Source: Mangrovibacillus cuniculi
Lineage (GTDB): Bacteria > Bacillota > Bacilli > Bacillales > R1DC41
Reading direction: 5' to 3'
NCBI RefSeq assembly: GCF_015482585.1
Contig: NZ_CP049742.1
Location: forward strand, 12,501 to 76,500
DNA: 64,000 nucleotides
Of the stretch, positions 21,404 through 32,760 are shown piece by piece. Every line of letters begins with the position of its first letter. Positions within the stretch are counted from its first letter, which is position 1. The position numbers and the translations under genes were made by a program. Below the pieces are notes generated by a model, which saw nothing but the letters and a program-made list of their open reading frames with translations, searched no databases and was not told where the DNA came from.

Positions 21404-21463
21404 GTTACGTGACCAGTAACAACTCATCGTTAGCCACGTGATGTGGCTTGTACTTAGATGAGT
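21404..21463 (+). other. 60-nt structured element, copy 1
   Basis: Hairpin 1 is GTTAC-GTGACCA-GTAAC (21404-21420). It is followed by an outer stem, ACTCATC (21422-21428) with GATGAGT (21457-21463), that encloses an inner hairpin, GCCAC-GTGAT-GTGGC (21433-21447). Copies at 28747 and 42685 have the same layout with compensatory changes in both stems. It could be a structured RNA or a dispersed small repeat. I do not recognise a named family. Confidence 0.75.
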
Positions 21464-21508
21464 CTCCTTTGTTAGTTTAATGTTTAAAGGCAAGCGGGAG
21501 GAATCGGG

Positions 21509-22290
21509 GTACAAAAGCGCTTAAGCCGCCATGGGAAGAAGTAAAATCATGCGGCAAAAGCGCTTAGGTCGTCGAGAGAAGAAGGGAATCTTTGTGGCAA
21601 AAGCGCTTAAGCCGTCAAGAGAAGAAGGGAATCCAAGGGGAAAACCGCCGAAGCCGCCGAGAGAAGGAAGGAATTCAAGGTGCAAAAGCGCTTAAGCCGC
21701 TGAGAGAAGAAGGGAATCCAAGGGGCAAACCGCCGAAGACGCCAAGAGAAGAGGAAACGCAAGGCGACAAACGGCCGAAGTCGCCAGGAGAAGAGGAAAC
21801 GCAAGGCGACAAACGGCCTAAGCCGCCAAGAGAAGAGGAAACGCAAGGCGACAAACGGCCGAAGTCGCCAGGAGAAGAGGAAACGCAAGGCAACAAAAGT
21901 GCGAAGCCGCCAGGAGAAGAGGAAACGCAAGGCGACAAACGTGCGAAGCCTCCAAGAGAAGAGAAAACGTAAGGCGACAAACGGCCGAAGCCGCCATGAG
22001 AGGAGGAAACGCAAGGCGACAAACGGCCTAAGCCGCCAAGAGAAGAGGAAACGCAAGGCGACAAACGGCCGAAGTCGCCAGGAGAAGAGGAAACGCAAGG
22101 CGACAAACGGCCTAAGCCGCCAAGAGAAGAGGAAACGCAAGGCGACAAACGGCCGAAGCCGCCAAGAGAAGAGGAAACGCAAGGCGACAAGCGGCCGAAG
22201 TCGCCAGGAGAAGAGAAAACGTAAGGCGACAAACGGCCTAAGCCGTCAAGAAAAGAGAAAATCCCATGCGGCAAAAGCGCTTAAGCACCA
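21509..22290. repeat. Tandem array D, about 18 units of 42-43 bp
   Basis: Anchors at 21538, 21581, 21624 and 21667 are 43 bp apart. From 21667 through 21709, 21751 and on to 22255 the period is exactly 42 bp. The later units carry GGCGAC and GTCGCC arms about 11 nt apart; the earliest carry AAGCGCTT. As 42 is divisible by three, long open frames with a 14-residue period appear on both strands (for example 22182 to 21607, minus). They lack credible ribosome-binding sites and are treated as artefacts. From 22290 to 22390 I see nothing. Confidence 0.93.
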
Positions 22291-22390
22291 AACATCCTTG
22301 CCCCAAGCCCCACCAAAAAATCTTCCAATAACCACTACCAACGAAATTCCTTCCACCATCTAACTATCCCTATGGTCTGCCCTCGACTTT

Positions 22391-22435
22391 TGTTATAATT
22401 TGATGATGGAGATAGACGCTTAATCCATTAAGCGT
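22391..22435 (+). promoter_or_regulatory. Extended -10 promoter and palindrome before pcrB
   Basis: TGTTATAAT (22391-22399) is an extended -10 element with a perfect TATAAT; no good -35 is visible. A perfect inverted repeat, ACGCTTAAT-CC-ATTAAGCGT (22416-22435), starts within about 10 nt of the expected transcription start and ends 1 nt before the AAGGAGG ribosome-binding site. It could act as an operator or as an RNA hairpin limiting ribosome access. Confidence 0.6.
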
Positions 22436-22451
22436 AAGGAGGACATGTAAA

Positions 22452-23141
22452 ATGTACGATATTAAAGAGTGGCAACATGTGTTTAAAGTAGATCCGAACA
22501 AAGAGAATTCGGATGAGTTTATAGAGGCAATTTGTGAATCTGGTACAGACGCTATTATGGTAGGAGGTACGGACGGAGTCACGTTAGATCAAGTATTAGA
22601 TCTTCTAGTAAGAATAAGAAGATATTCTGTTCCAGTTATTCTAGAAGTGTCAAACTTAGAATCGATCACACCAGGTTACGACCTTTACTTTATCCCGACA
22701 GTCCTTAATACAACAAAGACGGACTGGATTACTGGACTCCATCATGCAGCCGTGAAAGAGTACGGGGAGATCATGAACTGGGAAGAAATCCTTGTTCAAG
22801 GCTACTGCATTTTAAATCCAGAGTGTAAAGCGGCGAAAGTGACAGAAGCTAATACAAAACTTGATACGGAAGATGTTGTTGCTTATGCACAAATGGCGGA
22901 AAAGATGTTTCATCTGCCAATCTTCTATATAGAATATAGCGGAACGTATGGAGACCCAGAAGTAGTGAAGCAAGTAAAAACTCGAACGGATGACATAACT
23001 GTGTTTTACGGCGGTGGAGTCACGTCTACAGAGAAGGCTACAGAAATGGCTGCGTATGCAGATGTAGTAGTTGTAGGAAACTATTTATATGATGATTTAG
23101 CAGGAGCGTTAAAAACCGTTCAAGCTGTGAAAGGTAAATAA
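22452..23141 (+). CDS. pcrB: Heptaprenylglyceryl phosphate synthase
   Basis: PcrB transfers a heptaprenyl group to glycerol 1-phosphate in the Gram-positive archaeal-type ether lipid pathway. It has 229 residues with the TIM-barrel GGGP synthase signatures: [30 protein letters not shown] and the phosphate-binding [19 protein letters not shown] lies 8 nt before the start. It is the first gene of the pcrB-pcrA-ligA-camS operon. Confidence 0.96.
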   Translation: MYDIKEWQHVFKVDPNKENSDEFIEAICESGTDAIMVGGTDGVTLDQVLDLLVRIRRYSVPVILEVSNLESITPGYDLYFIPTVLNTTKTDWITGLHHAAVKEYGEIMNWEEILVQGYCILNPECKAAKVTEANTKLDTEDVVAYAQMAEKMFHLPIFYIEYSGTYGDPEVVKQVKTRTDDITVFYGGGVTSTEKATEMAAYADVVVVGNYLYDDLAGALKTVQAVKGK

Positions 23142-23170
23142 ATGCAATTTGAAAAGTAATGTGTTAAAAT

Positions 23171-23184
23171 AGAACAAACGTTCG
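23171..23184 (+). promoter_or_regulatory. LexA (SOS) box upstream of pcrA
   Basis: AGAACAAACGTTCG agrees with the Bacillus LexA/DinR consensus CGAAC-N4-GTTCG in all but the first base. It lies 21 nt before the pcrA start and 1 nt after a TAAAAT -10-like sequence (23165-23170), so bound LexA would block initiation or elongation from a pcrA-proximal promoter. Confidence 0.7.
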
Positions 23185-23204
23185 TAATTAACGGAGGTGC
23201 TTGT

Positions 23205-25472
23205 ATGCAATCCCTTGTGGAACGACTATTACAAGGTTTAAATAAAGAGCAAAAAGAGGCAGTACAACAAACAGATGGACCGCTACTAATCATGGCTGGT
23301 GCTGGTAGTGGTAAGACGCGAGTGTTAACACAACGTATCGCGTATTTGATGGTAGAAAAAGGAGTAAATCCTTATAATATTCTAGCTATTACGTTTACCA
23401 ATAAGGCTTCTAGAGAAATGAAAGAGCGTATTGGTGCAGTCATGGGTGGGGCCGCAGAGGATGTTTGGATTTCCACATTCCACTCCATGTGTGTTCGTAT
23501 TTTACGTCGTGATATCGACAGACTTGGTTACAACAGGAACTTTACCATTCTCGATCCGACTGACCAACAATCTGTCGTAAAAGGTATTTTAAAAGATAAA
23601 AATATTGATCCGAAGAAATTTGAGCCTAGAGCTATTTTAAATACCATTAGCTCAGCAAAAAATGAACTGATCGATGCCGATGAATACGAAAAGCAAGCTG
23701 GTAACTACTATGATCAAACAATTACAGATGTGTATAAAGAATATCAACGTCGTCTACGAAAGAATTCTGCATTAGACTTTGATGATTTAATTATGATTAC
23801 CATCCAACTATTCACGCGTGTGCCAGAAGTACTGACTTTCTATCAACGTAAGTTTCAATACATCCATGTGGACGAGTACCAGGATACAAACAGAGCACAA
23901 TATCAGTTAGTAAAGATGCTTGCACAACGATACCAAAATCTTTGTGTCGTAGGGGACTCTGATCAGTCCATTTATCGTTGGCGTGGTGCTGATATTGCGA
24001 ACATCCTATCGTTTGAAAAAGATTATCCTCGAGCAAGAGTAATCCTATTAGAGCAAAACTATCGATCCACCAAAACAATTCTAGATGCAGCAAACAAAGT
24101 CATTCAAAACAACTCTAACCGTAAGCCGAAAAATCTGTGGACGGACAATGACGAAGGAATGAAACTTTCCTACTACCGTGCTGACAGTGAGCAAACAGAA
24201 GCGCAGTACGTTACGGGTAAAATTTTAGAGCTGAAAAAGCAAGATAATCGTAAATTCTCTGATTTCGCAATTTTATATAGAACAAATGCACAATCTCGTG
24301 TAATGGAGGAAATGCTACTAAAGTCGAATATCGAATACTCCATTGTTGGCGGTATCAAGTTCTATGACAGAAAAGAGATTAAAGACTTACTTGCTTACTT
24401 ACGCTTAATTGCGAACTTAGATGATGATATTAGTTTACAACGAGTGATAAATGTTCCGAAAAGAGGCGTTGGAGCAACGAGTGTGGATAAAATCGGTCGT
24501 TTTGCAGATATGGCAGATGTGTCCATGTTTGAAGCATTGAAAGATTTAGACTTAATAGGCTTAAGTCCGAAGATTTCCAAAGCTGTCACGGAGTTTAGAC
24601 AACTAATAAAAAATCTGCACGACATGCAAGAATACCTATCTGTAACGGAATTAGTAGAGCAAGTAATTGAGAAGTCTGGATACAGAGATATGTTAGTGGC
24701 TGAAAAGTCTCTAGAAGCGCAAAGTAGATTAGAGAACATCGACGAGTTTTTATCAGTTACCAAGTCATTTGAAGAGTCTCAAGACGATAAAAGCTTAATA
24801 GCTTTCTTAACGGACTTAGCTTTAGTTGCCGACATTGATCGTTCGGATGAAGATGAAGAGAAATCTTCAGACTCTGTTATCTTAATGACTCTACACTCTG
24901 CTAAAGGACTAGAGTTCCCTGTTGTATTCCTAATGGGTATGGAAGAAGGGGTATTCCCGCATAGCCGTTCCTTAATGGAAGAAGAGGAAATGGAAGAAGA
25001 ACGCCGCCTAGCATACGTAGGTATTACTCGTGCAGAGGAACAGCTATTTATCACAAATGCACAAATGCGTACCCTTTTTGGACAAACCAAGATGAATCCT
25101 GTTTCTCGCTTCATTAAAGAAATTCCAGAAGAATTAATTGATACAGTGGAAGTAGGAAACAAGAGAGAGTCACAATCTACGCTAAACACTCCATTTGGTT
25201 CTTCTCGTTCTGGTGGATATGGTGGCATGAGATCAACAACTTCTTATGGAGCACCTACAAGACCTCCTGTAAAACGCCCACAAGTGAACAATGCTGCTAC
25301 GCAAAGTTCATGGAGTGTGGGAGATAAAGCAGAACACGGAAAGTGGGGAACTGGAACAGTTGTAAGTGTAAAAGGTTCAGGTGACGGACTGGAACTAGAT
25401 ATCGCATTCCCAGCACCAACTGGTGTAAAACGACTAATGGCTAAATATGCGCCAATACAGAAAAAGAGCTAA
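23205..25472 (+). CDS. pcrA: ATP-dependent DNA helicase PcrA
   Basis: PcrA is an essential superfamily 1A 3'-5' helicase for repair, rolling-circle replication and removal of RecA or RNA polymerase. It has 755 residues. All SF1 motifs are seen: [13 protein letters not shown] (I), VDEYQDTN (II), [13 protein letters not shown] (III), LEQNYRS (IV), [14 protein letters not shown] (V) and [11 protein letters not shown] (VI). The C-terminus has a Ser/Gly-rich linker and the RNA-polymerase-binding Tudor-like segment near [24 protein letters not shown] precedes the start. Confidence 0.98.
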   Translation: MQSLVERLLQGLNKEQKEAVQQTDGPLLIMAGAGSGKTRVLTQRIAYLMVEKGVNPYNILAITFTNKASREMKERIGAVMGGAAEDVWISTFHSMCVRILRRDIDRLGYNRNFTILDPTDQQSVVKGILKDKNIDPKKFEPRAILNTISSAKNELIDADEYEKQAGNYYDQTITDVYKEYQRRLRKNSALDFDDLIMITIQLFTRVPEVLTFYQRKFQYIHVDEYQDTNRAQYQLVKMLAQRYQNLCVVGDSDQSIYRWRGADIANILSFEKDYPRARVILLEQNYRSTKTILDAANKVIQNNSNRKPKNLWTDNDEGMKLSYYRADSEQTEAQYVTGKILELKKQDNRKFSDFAILYRTNAQSRVMEEMLLKSNIEYSIVGGIKFYDRKEIKDLLAYLRLIANLDDDISLQRVINVPKRGVGATSVDKIGRFADMADVSMFEALKDLDLIGLSPKISKAVTEFRQLIKNLHDMQEYLSVTELVEQVIEKSGYRDMLVAEKSLEAQSRLENIDEFLSVTKSFEESQDDKSLIAFLTDLALVADIDRSDEDEEKSSDSVILMTLHSAKGLEFPVVFLMGMEEGVFPHSRSLMEEEEMEEERRLAYVGITRAEEQLFITNAQMRTLFGQTKMNPVSRFIKEIPEELIDTVEVGNKRESQSTLNTPFGSSRSGGYGGMRSTTSYGAPTRPPVKRPQVNNAATQSSWSVGDKAEHGKWGTGTVVSVKGSGDGLELDIAFPAPTGVKRLMAKYAPIQKKS

Positions 25473-25489
25473 CGGATACGGAAGGATAA

Positions 25490-27502
<2,013 letters not shown>

Positions 27503-27519
27503 GGTAAGAGGGTGAGGGC

Positions 27520-28692
27520 ATGAGGAAGCTTACGGCCAGTTTGATAGCTTGCTTGCTGGTGTTAGGGGGATGCGCACCGAGCTTTGATCGAGAGAATGAA
27601 GTAGTACAGGAAACAGATGATTCCCAAGAAAAAGCAGTAATACCTAGTGTGCAAATATCCGATCAATATTATCGAACAATTACACCATTTAGACCTAGTG
27701 CATCACGTGGTCTGATTGCAGCAAACTTAAACACGCAATATGATATTGAAGAGTTTGAACGAGGACTGATGAGAATTGCACAAGAGTCATTTTCTCCAGA
27801 GAGATTCTTGTTCCAAGAAGGTCAATATTTAGACAGAGATACAATTAGGTCATGGTTAGCTAGGAAGAAAACAGAGAAGCAATTAGCAGAAGAAAAGATG
27901 ACAGAAGACCAAAACCTGGGGCTTAATCCTGTTTTACAGGGAGATCCAACGAATGACGAAGTGCAGGAAGATAGCCCGTTGTATCTTGCTCATATTTTAG
28001 AACATAACTATCTAGTGCAAAAAGAGGATTCTTTGGAATTAGGTGGTTTAGTTATTGGACTTGCTTTAAACACTACTCATTACTACCAAAAAGAACAGTT
28101 TGGTGCTACGTATGAGGTGAACCTTGCAGATAGGGATAAGCAAGTAGAAGAGCAAGGAAAGAAGATGGCGCAACAAATTCTAAATCGTATTAGAGCTAGA
28201 GAAGACTTACAAGAAGTACCTGTGACCATCGCTTTGTTTAAGCAACGTCCAAAGCATTCTGTAACACCTGGTAACTTCGTTTCTTTCACAGAAGTGGAGA
28301 AGGGGAGTAACAATATAGGTTCCTGGAAAAAATGGAATGAGAAGTATATGTTGTTCCCATCAGATGCGGCACAAAGAGATCACCGTGATGATTACATGCG
28401 CTTCTTAAACTTTAAACAGGATATTGATGAATATTACCCTAACTATAATGGGGTAGTAGGTAGAGGATTATACCAAGGTGAGCAGTTAAATAGGTTGACC
28501 ATTGATATTCCAATCCAGTTTTACGGACAAGCAGAAACAATTGGATTTACACAATATGTGACAGGCTTAGTAACAGAGCACTTCCCAGAGTATTTACATG
28601 TTGAGGTAAACATCTCTTCTGTAAGTGGTGCGGAGTCGCTAGTTGTCAAAGAGGCAAATGCGCAAGAGCCTTATGTTCATATTTATCGATAA
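27520..28692 (+). CDS. yerH: CamS-family lipoprotein (YerH)
   Basis: The 390-residue protein has a lipoprotein signal, LLVLGGCAPSF, with the lipidated Cys at about residue 18. The rest is the CamS sex pheromone precursor domain found across Bacillales: RPSASRGLI, EGQYLDRDTIRSWL and GLVIGLALNT are typical. In enterococci and staphylococci the signal peptide of such proteins yields a peptide pheromone; a role here is unknown. It closes the pcrB operon, and a terminator and element copy 2 follow. Confidence 0.93.
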   Translation: MRKLTASLIACLLVLGGCAPSFDRENEVVQETDDSQEKAVIPSVQISDQYYRTITPFRPSASRGLIAANLNTQYDIEEFERGLMRIAQESFSPERFLFQEGQYLDRDTIRSWLARKKTEKQLAEEKMTEDQNLGLNPVLQGDPTNDEVQEDSPLYLAHILEHNYLVQKEDSLELGGLVIGLALNTTHYYQKEQFGATYEVNLADRDKQVEEQGKKMAQQILNRIRAREDLQEVPVTIALFKQRPKHSVTPGNFVSFTEVEKGSNNIGSWKKWNEKYMLFPSDAAQRDHRDDYMRFLNFKQDIDEYYPNYNGVVGRGLYQGEQLNRLTIDIPIQFYGQAETIGFTQYVTGLVTEHFPEYLHVEVNISSVSGAESLVVKEANAQEPYVHIYR

Positions 28693-28698
28693 AGTAAA

Positions 28699-28746
28699 AA
28701 CGTCGTCAGAAAAAGTTGGTGAGTAGCTTTTTTAGACGGCGTTTTT
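28699..28746 (+). terminator. Terminator after camS
   Basis: ACGTCGTC (28700-28707) pairs with GACGGCGT (28735-28742, one G-T pair), with a nested AAAAAG/CTTTTT hairpin inside, followed by TTTTT. The structured element begins at the next base after the T-tract. Confidence 0.85.
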
Positions 28747-28806
28747 GTTACGTGAACAGTAACAACTCCTCGTTAGCCACGTGATATGGCTTGCTCTTAG
28801 AGGAGT
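28747..28806 (+). other. 60-nt structured element, copy 2
   Basis: Same layout as at 21404: GTTAC-GTGAACA-GTAAC (28747-28763), outer stem ACTCCTC/GAGGAGT (28765-28771 with 28800-28806) and inner GCCA/TGGC around GTGATA. Compared with copy 1 the outer stem changes A-T to C-G at one pair, a compensatory double change. It is followed after 34 nt by tandem array E. Confidence 0.75.
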
Positions 28807-28840
28807 CTCTATATATTGAGTCCGAATATTGGGGTTTCAC

Positions 28841-29100
28841 GTGCGCTCAAGGGAAGGAAAAGCAAGTGTAGAGCACACGATACGAGAATAACGAGTGCTC
28901 AAGGGAAGGAAAAGCAAGAGTTGAGCACACGATATGAGAATAACGTGCGCTCAAGGGAAGTAAAAGCAAGTGTAGAGCGCACAATATGATAATAACGTGC
29001 GCTCAAGGGAAGGAAAAGCAAGTGTAGAGCACACGATACGAGAATAACGAGTGCTCATGAAAAGGAAAAGTAAGTGTAAAGCACATCATGACTACATCTC
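28841..29100. repeat. Tandem array E, 5 x 52 bp
   Basis: Units start at 28841, 28893, 28945, 28997 and 29049. The consensus begins GTGCGCTCAAGGGAAGGAAA, has GAGCACACGAT about 30 nt in and ends GAATAAC. GTGCGCTC and GAGCACAC can pair across about 16 nt. This unit is clearly homologous to that of array G at 56990, 28 kb away, and both keep a 52-bp period. The fifth unit is decayed. Confidence 0.94.
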
Positions 29101-29105
29101 TACAA

Positions 29106-29139
29106 ACAAAAAAACCGCCCAACGCAATGTTAGGCGGTT
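29106..29139 (-). terminator. Terminator of opuE
   Basis: On the minus strand AACCGCC-TAAC pairs with GTTGGGCGGTT, followed by seven T. It lies 14 nt after the opuE stop codon. The A-run on the plus strand makes it one-directional. Confidence 0.88.
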
Positions 29140-29152
29140 CTCCACAATCGAA

Positions 29153-30646
29153 TTACTTCGCTTGCTCTTCTTTCAATTTCGCTTCGTAACGATCAAATGT
29201 TTCAAGTGTTTCATCGCTAATTTCTTTACCATTGTTCGTAACTAGAGAAACAACGTAAGCTGCTAGTGCAGCAAGGATTACACCAGGTACCATCTCATAG
29301 ATCGTGGATTTAAGTGCTTCAATACTAATCCAGATAATAACGGTGAATGTACCGACAAGCATACCTGCAAGGGCACCCCAACGAGTCATACCTTTCCAGT
29401 ATAGAGACATTAGAATTACTGGACCGAATGCAGCACCGAATCCTGCCCATGCGTTACCAACTAATCCTAAGATTGTATCACTTGGATTAATAGCCATTAA
29501 GATCGCCACAATGGCTACTAAGAATACAGAGATACGACCAACTAATACTAATTCTTTATCAGAAGCATTACGGCGTAGGAATGATTTGTAGAAGTCTTCT
29601 GTTAAAGCACTAGAAGTAACTAGTAGCTGAGAAGAAATCGTACTCATGATAGCTGCAAGGATTGCTGCTAGTAAGAAACCTGTAATGTAGTTGTTAAATA
29701 ATACATCAGAGAAATAAATAAAGATAGTTTCTGGATTTTCTAACGTTCCTCCATTAACCGTTACATATGCAACCCCGACAAGACCTACTGCTAGAGCACC
29801 GATGATGGAAACAATCATCCATGATAAACCGATACGACGTGCAGGCTTTAATTCTTTAACAGATTTAATCGCCATAAATCGAACGATAATATGTGGTTGA
29901 CCAAAGTATCCAAGTCCCCAAGCAAGGGAAGAAATGATACTAAGTAGTCCAACACCAGTAAAGAAACTTAATAGTGATGGGTCAACGCTTTCTACCGTAT
30001 CTAATACCGTTCCAACGCCACCTAAGTCAGTAAACGCTACAACTGGTACTAAGATTAAAGCGAAGAACATGATACATCCTTGAACGAAGTCCGTTAAACT
30101 TACAGCAAGGAATCCTCCGAATAACGTGTAGGCAATTACAACACCTGCTGTTACCCATAGTCCAACTTGATAGTTTAACCCAAATGCCGATTCAAATAAC
30201 GTACCACCTGAAACCATTCCAGACATTGTGTAAAGTGTGAAGAAAATAATGATTACTATACCTGACACTAGTCGTAAAATACGTTTCTTATCTCCAAAGC
30301 GATTTTCCAAGAAATCTGGAATTGTGATTGAATCGTTTGCAACTTCTGTGTAAACACGTAATCTTGGAGCAAGTAGTAAATAGTTTAAATATGCTCCTAT
30401 AGAGAGACCGATCGCAATCCACGCACTGGAAAGACCAGTAGCATACATCGCACCTGGCAGACCCATAAGCATCCAACCACTCATGTCAGAAGCTCCTGCT
30501 GACATAGCAGTTACCCAAGGTCCTAATTGACGTCCTCCTAGCATGTACTCCGATAGGTTACCCGTAGATTTTTTGTACGCATAGACACCGATAAGTAGCA
30601 TCCCGATAAAGTAAATGGCTAACGATATACCTATTCCTATATCCAT
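29153..30646 (-). CDS. opuE: Sodium/proline symporter (OpuE/PutP family)
   Basis: The 497-residue protein is a sodium:solute symporter with about 13 membrane helices and the PutP-type features [16 protein letters not shown] and [15 protein letters not shown]. In B. subtilis OpuE takes up proline for osmoprotection and occupies the same place between camS and gatC. The start at 30646 is chosen because AAAGGGAGAG lies directly upstream; a longer frame to 30676 includes that site. Overlapping sigma-A and sigma-B promoter matches and a nearby cre site suggest osmotic/general-stress and carbon control. Confidence 0.93.
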   Translation of the reverse strand: MDIGIGISLAIYFIGMLLIGVYAYKKSTGNLSEYMLGGRQLGPWVTAMSAGASDMSGWMLMGLPGAMYATGLSSAWIAIGLSIGAYLNYLLLAPRLRVYTEVANDSITIPDFLENRFGDKKRILRLVSGIVIIIFFTLYTMSGMVSGGTLFESAFGLNYQVGLWVTAGVVIAYTLFGGFLAVSLTDFVQGCIMFFALILVPVVAFTDLGGVGTVLDTVESVDPSLLSFFTGVGLLSIISSLAWGLGYFGQPHIIVRFMAIKSVKELKPARRIGLSWMIVSIIGALAVGLVGVAYVTVNGGTLENPETIFIYFSDVLFNNYITGFLLAAILAAIMSTISSQLLVTSSALTEDFYKSFLRRNASDKELVLVGRISVFLVAIVAILMAINPSDTILGLVGNAWAGFGAAFGPVILMSLYWKGMTRWGALAGMLVGTFTVIIWISIEALKSTIYEMVPGVILAALAAYVVSLVTNNGKEISDETLETFDRYEAKLKEEQAK

Positions 30647-30665
30647 ACATCTCTCCCTTTCAAGT

Positions 30666-30740
30666 TTTTTAAGCACGCTTAAAAACGCACTTTCCTATAT
30701 AACGCTAACAAACTATACCCAGTGTCTCAACCATGTAAAC
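30666..30740 (-). promoter_or_regulatory. Overlapping sigma-B and sigma-A promoters and leader hairpin of opuE
   Basis: On the minus strand GTTTAC (30740-30735), 14 bp, then GGGTAT (30720-30715) matches the sigma-B consensus. Shifted by one to a few bases, TTTACA-N16-TATAGT fits sigma-A. B. subtilis opuE is known to use one sigma-A and one sigma-B promoter. The leader then contains a perfect inverted repeat, TTTTTAAGC-GT-GCTTAAAAA (30685-30666), just before the ribosome-binding site. Confidence 0.7.
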
Positions 30741-30787
30741 GTAATGTTACAAATTTGTGACAAGCTATAATTACCATTAAACCAGTA

Positions 30788-30802
30788 ATGAAAGCGTTAC
30801 CA
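30788..30802. promoter_or_regulatory. cre (CcpA) site between opuE and gatC
   Basis: ATGAAAGCGTTACCA fits the catabolite-responsive element consensus WTGNAANCGNWNNCA at every specified position. It lies about 48 bp upstream of the opuE -35 region and 185 bp upstream of gatC. In this position CcpA could regulate opuE. A possible gatC promoter (TTGCGA at 30911, 18 bp, TATTAT at 30935) is further downstream. The rest of 30803-30986 shows nothing else. Confidence 0.65.
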
Positions 30803-30986
30803 TAAACAAATTAAAATAAAAATATTCTGAAAATTAGACAACCCTATCGGAGGTCGCACGAATACTTTGTCCTAATATAGAAAGATCTATGCACAAAATA
30901 CTCACACAAGTTGCGAGGTATAGCCTTTCTTTGCTATTATCAAAGGTATTGCGAGTGTTCGTAACCATATTGGAGGTGCAAGGATC

Positions 30987-31277
30987 ATGACAAAGATTTC
31001 AAAAGATCAAGTAAAGCACGTTGCTCATCTTGCTCGTCTAGAATTAGATGATCAACAAGTGGATAAATTTGCAGAACAACTTGGTTCCATTATTGGATTT
31101 GTGGAACAGTTAAATGAATTAGACACAACTGGTGTAGAACCAACTACACACGTTCTTACGCTAAAAAATGTGATGCGTGAAGATAAATCAATTGCTGGAT
31201 TGCCACGTGAAGAAGTATTAAAAAATGCACCAGATCATCAAGATGGACAAGTTCGTGTTCCATCCATTTTAGAATAA
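30987..31277 (+). CDS. gatC: Asp-tRNA(Asn)/Glu-tRNA(Gln) amidotransferase subunit C
   Basis: GatC is the small (96-residue) scaffold subunit of the GatCAB amidotransferase that converts Glu-tRNA(Gln) to Gln-tRNA(Gln). The [14 protein letters not shown] start and [10 protein letters not shown] block are typical. TTGGAGGTG precedes the start with suitable spacing. It is first in the gatCAB operon. Confidence 0.97.
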   Translation: MTKISKDQVKHVAHLARLELDDQQVDKFAEQLGSIIGFVEQLNELDTTGVEPTTHVLTLKNVMREDKSIAGLPREEVLKNAPDHQDGQVRVPSILE

Positions 31278-31289
31278 GGAGGGCTTACC

Positions 31290-32747
31290 ATGTCGTTATT
31301 TGATCAACGTTTGTCCCAAACAATGGAACAACTACATAAAAAAGAAATTAGTGTAACGGATTTAGTCAACGAGTCGTATACACGTATTAACGCTGTGGAA
31401 GACAAAGTAAAAGCTTTTATCACGTTAGACGAAGAAAACGCTCGTGCGAAAGCAAAGGAATTAGACGAGCTTTTAGGCACGGATGAGGCGAAAGGCCTTT
31501 TATTCGGTATGCCTATCGGTGTGAAGGATAACATTGTGACAAAAGGGCTTCGCACAACAGCTGCGAGTAAAATTTTAGAGAACTTTGACCCAATTTATGA
31601 TGCAACAGTTGTTCGTAAATTAGAGGAAGCAGGTTCTATTACAATCGGTAAATTAAACATGGACGAGTTTGCAATGGGTTCTTCTACAGAAAACTCTGCG
31701 TATAACAAAACTCGTAACCCATGGAATTTAGATGCTGTACCAGGAGGATCTTCCGGGGGCTCTGCAGCAGCGGTAGCAGCTGGAGAAGTACCTTTCTCAC
31801 TAGGTTCTGACACAGGTGGTTCGATTCGTCAGCCAGCTTCTTTCTGTGGTGTGGTTGGACTAAAACCTACATACGGCCGTGTGTCTCGTTATGGACTTAT
31901 TGCGTTTGCTTCTTCTTTAGATCAAATTGGACCAATTACACGATCTGTTGAAGATAATGCGTACTTATTACAAGCGATTGCGGGACATGACCCTCAAGAC
32001 ATGACTTCTTATCCTGCGGAAGTTCCAAACTATACAGAAGCTCTAACTGGTGACATCAAAGGACTTCGTATCGCTGTACCTAAAGAATATTTAGGTGAAG
32101 GTGTACAAGAGGAAGTACGTCAATCTGTTTTAGATGCGCTTAAAGTTCTTGAAGGACTTGGAGCTACTTGGGAAGAAGTATCTCTTCCGCATTCTAAATA
32201 CGGTGTGGCTACGTATTACTTACTTTCTTCTTCAGAAGCATCTGCAAACCTAGCGCGTTTTGACGGCGTACGTTACGGGTACCGTTCTCCAAATGCAGAG
32301 AACTTATTAGAAATTTATAAAAAGACTCGTGCAGAAGGATTTGGAGACGAAGTAAAACGTCGTATCATGCTTGGTACGTTTGCTCTTAGCTCTGGTTTCT
32401 ACGATGCTTACTATCGTAAAGCGCAACAAGCACGTACGTTAATCAAAAAAGACTTTGAAGATGTATTCGAAAAGTATGATGTGATTGTTGGACCTACAAC
32501 ACCAACACCTGCATTCAACGTTGGAGAGAAAATTTCTGACCCATTAACGATGTATGCAAATGATATTTTAACAATCCCAGTTAACCTTGCAGGAGTGCCA
32601 GGTATCTCTGTACCATGTGGATTCTCTAACGGTTTACCACTAGGATTACAAATTATCGGACGTCATTTTGATGAAGCTACACTATATAAAGTTGCACATG
32701 CATATGAGCAAGCAACTTCATTCCATAAAGAAAAGCCAAACTTGTAA
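31290..32747 (+). CDS. gatA: Asp-tRNA(Asn)/Glu-tRNA(Gln) amidotransferase subunit A
   Basis: GatA is the glutaminase of the complex, an amidase-signature enzyme of 485 residues. The Lys-Ser-Ser triad is visible: Lys in PIGVKDNI (about residue 78) and the serines in [14 protein letters not shown] and [14 protein letters not shown]. It is 12 nt after gatC with AAGGAGGGC before the start. Confidence 0.98.
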   Translation: MSLFDQRLSQTMEQLHKKEISVTDLVNESYTRINAVEDKVKAFITLDEENARAKAKELDELLGTDEAKGLLFGMPIGVKDNIVTKGLRTTAASKILENFDPIYDATVVRKLEEAGSITIGKLNMDEFAMGSSTENSAYNKTRNPWNLDAVPGGSSGGSAAAVAAGEVPFSLGSDTGGSIRQPASFCGVVGLKPTYGRVSRYGLIAFASSLDQIGPITRSVEDNAYLLQAIAGHDPQDMTSYPAEVPNYTEALTGDIKGLRIAVPKEYLGEGVQEEVRQSVLDALKVLEGLGATWEEVSLPHSKYGVATYYLLSSSEASANLARFDGVRYGYRSPNAENLLEIYKKTRAEGFGDEVKRRIMLGTFALSSGFYDAYYRKAQQARTLIKKDFEDVFEKYDVIVGPTTPTPAFNVGEKISDPLTMYANDILTIPVNLAGVPGISVPCGFSNGLPLGLQIIGRHFDEATLYKVAHAYEQATSFHKEKPNL

Positions 32748-32760
32748 GGGGGGACTTCAG

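Noticed and set aside
21404-21463. Bacillaceae-1 RNA motif or T-box
   Set aside because: The conserved RUCCU loops of the former and the specifier/T-box core of the latter are absent.
21592-22363. Plus- and minus-strand frames with 14-residue repeats
   Set aside because: A 42-bp period keeps any frame open; different frames on both strands look equally good and there is no credible start. Kept only as a low-interest finding.
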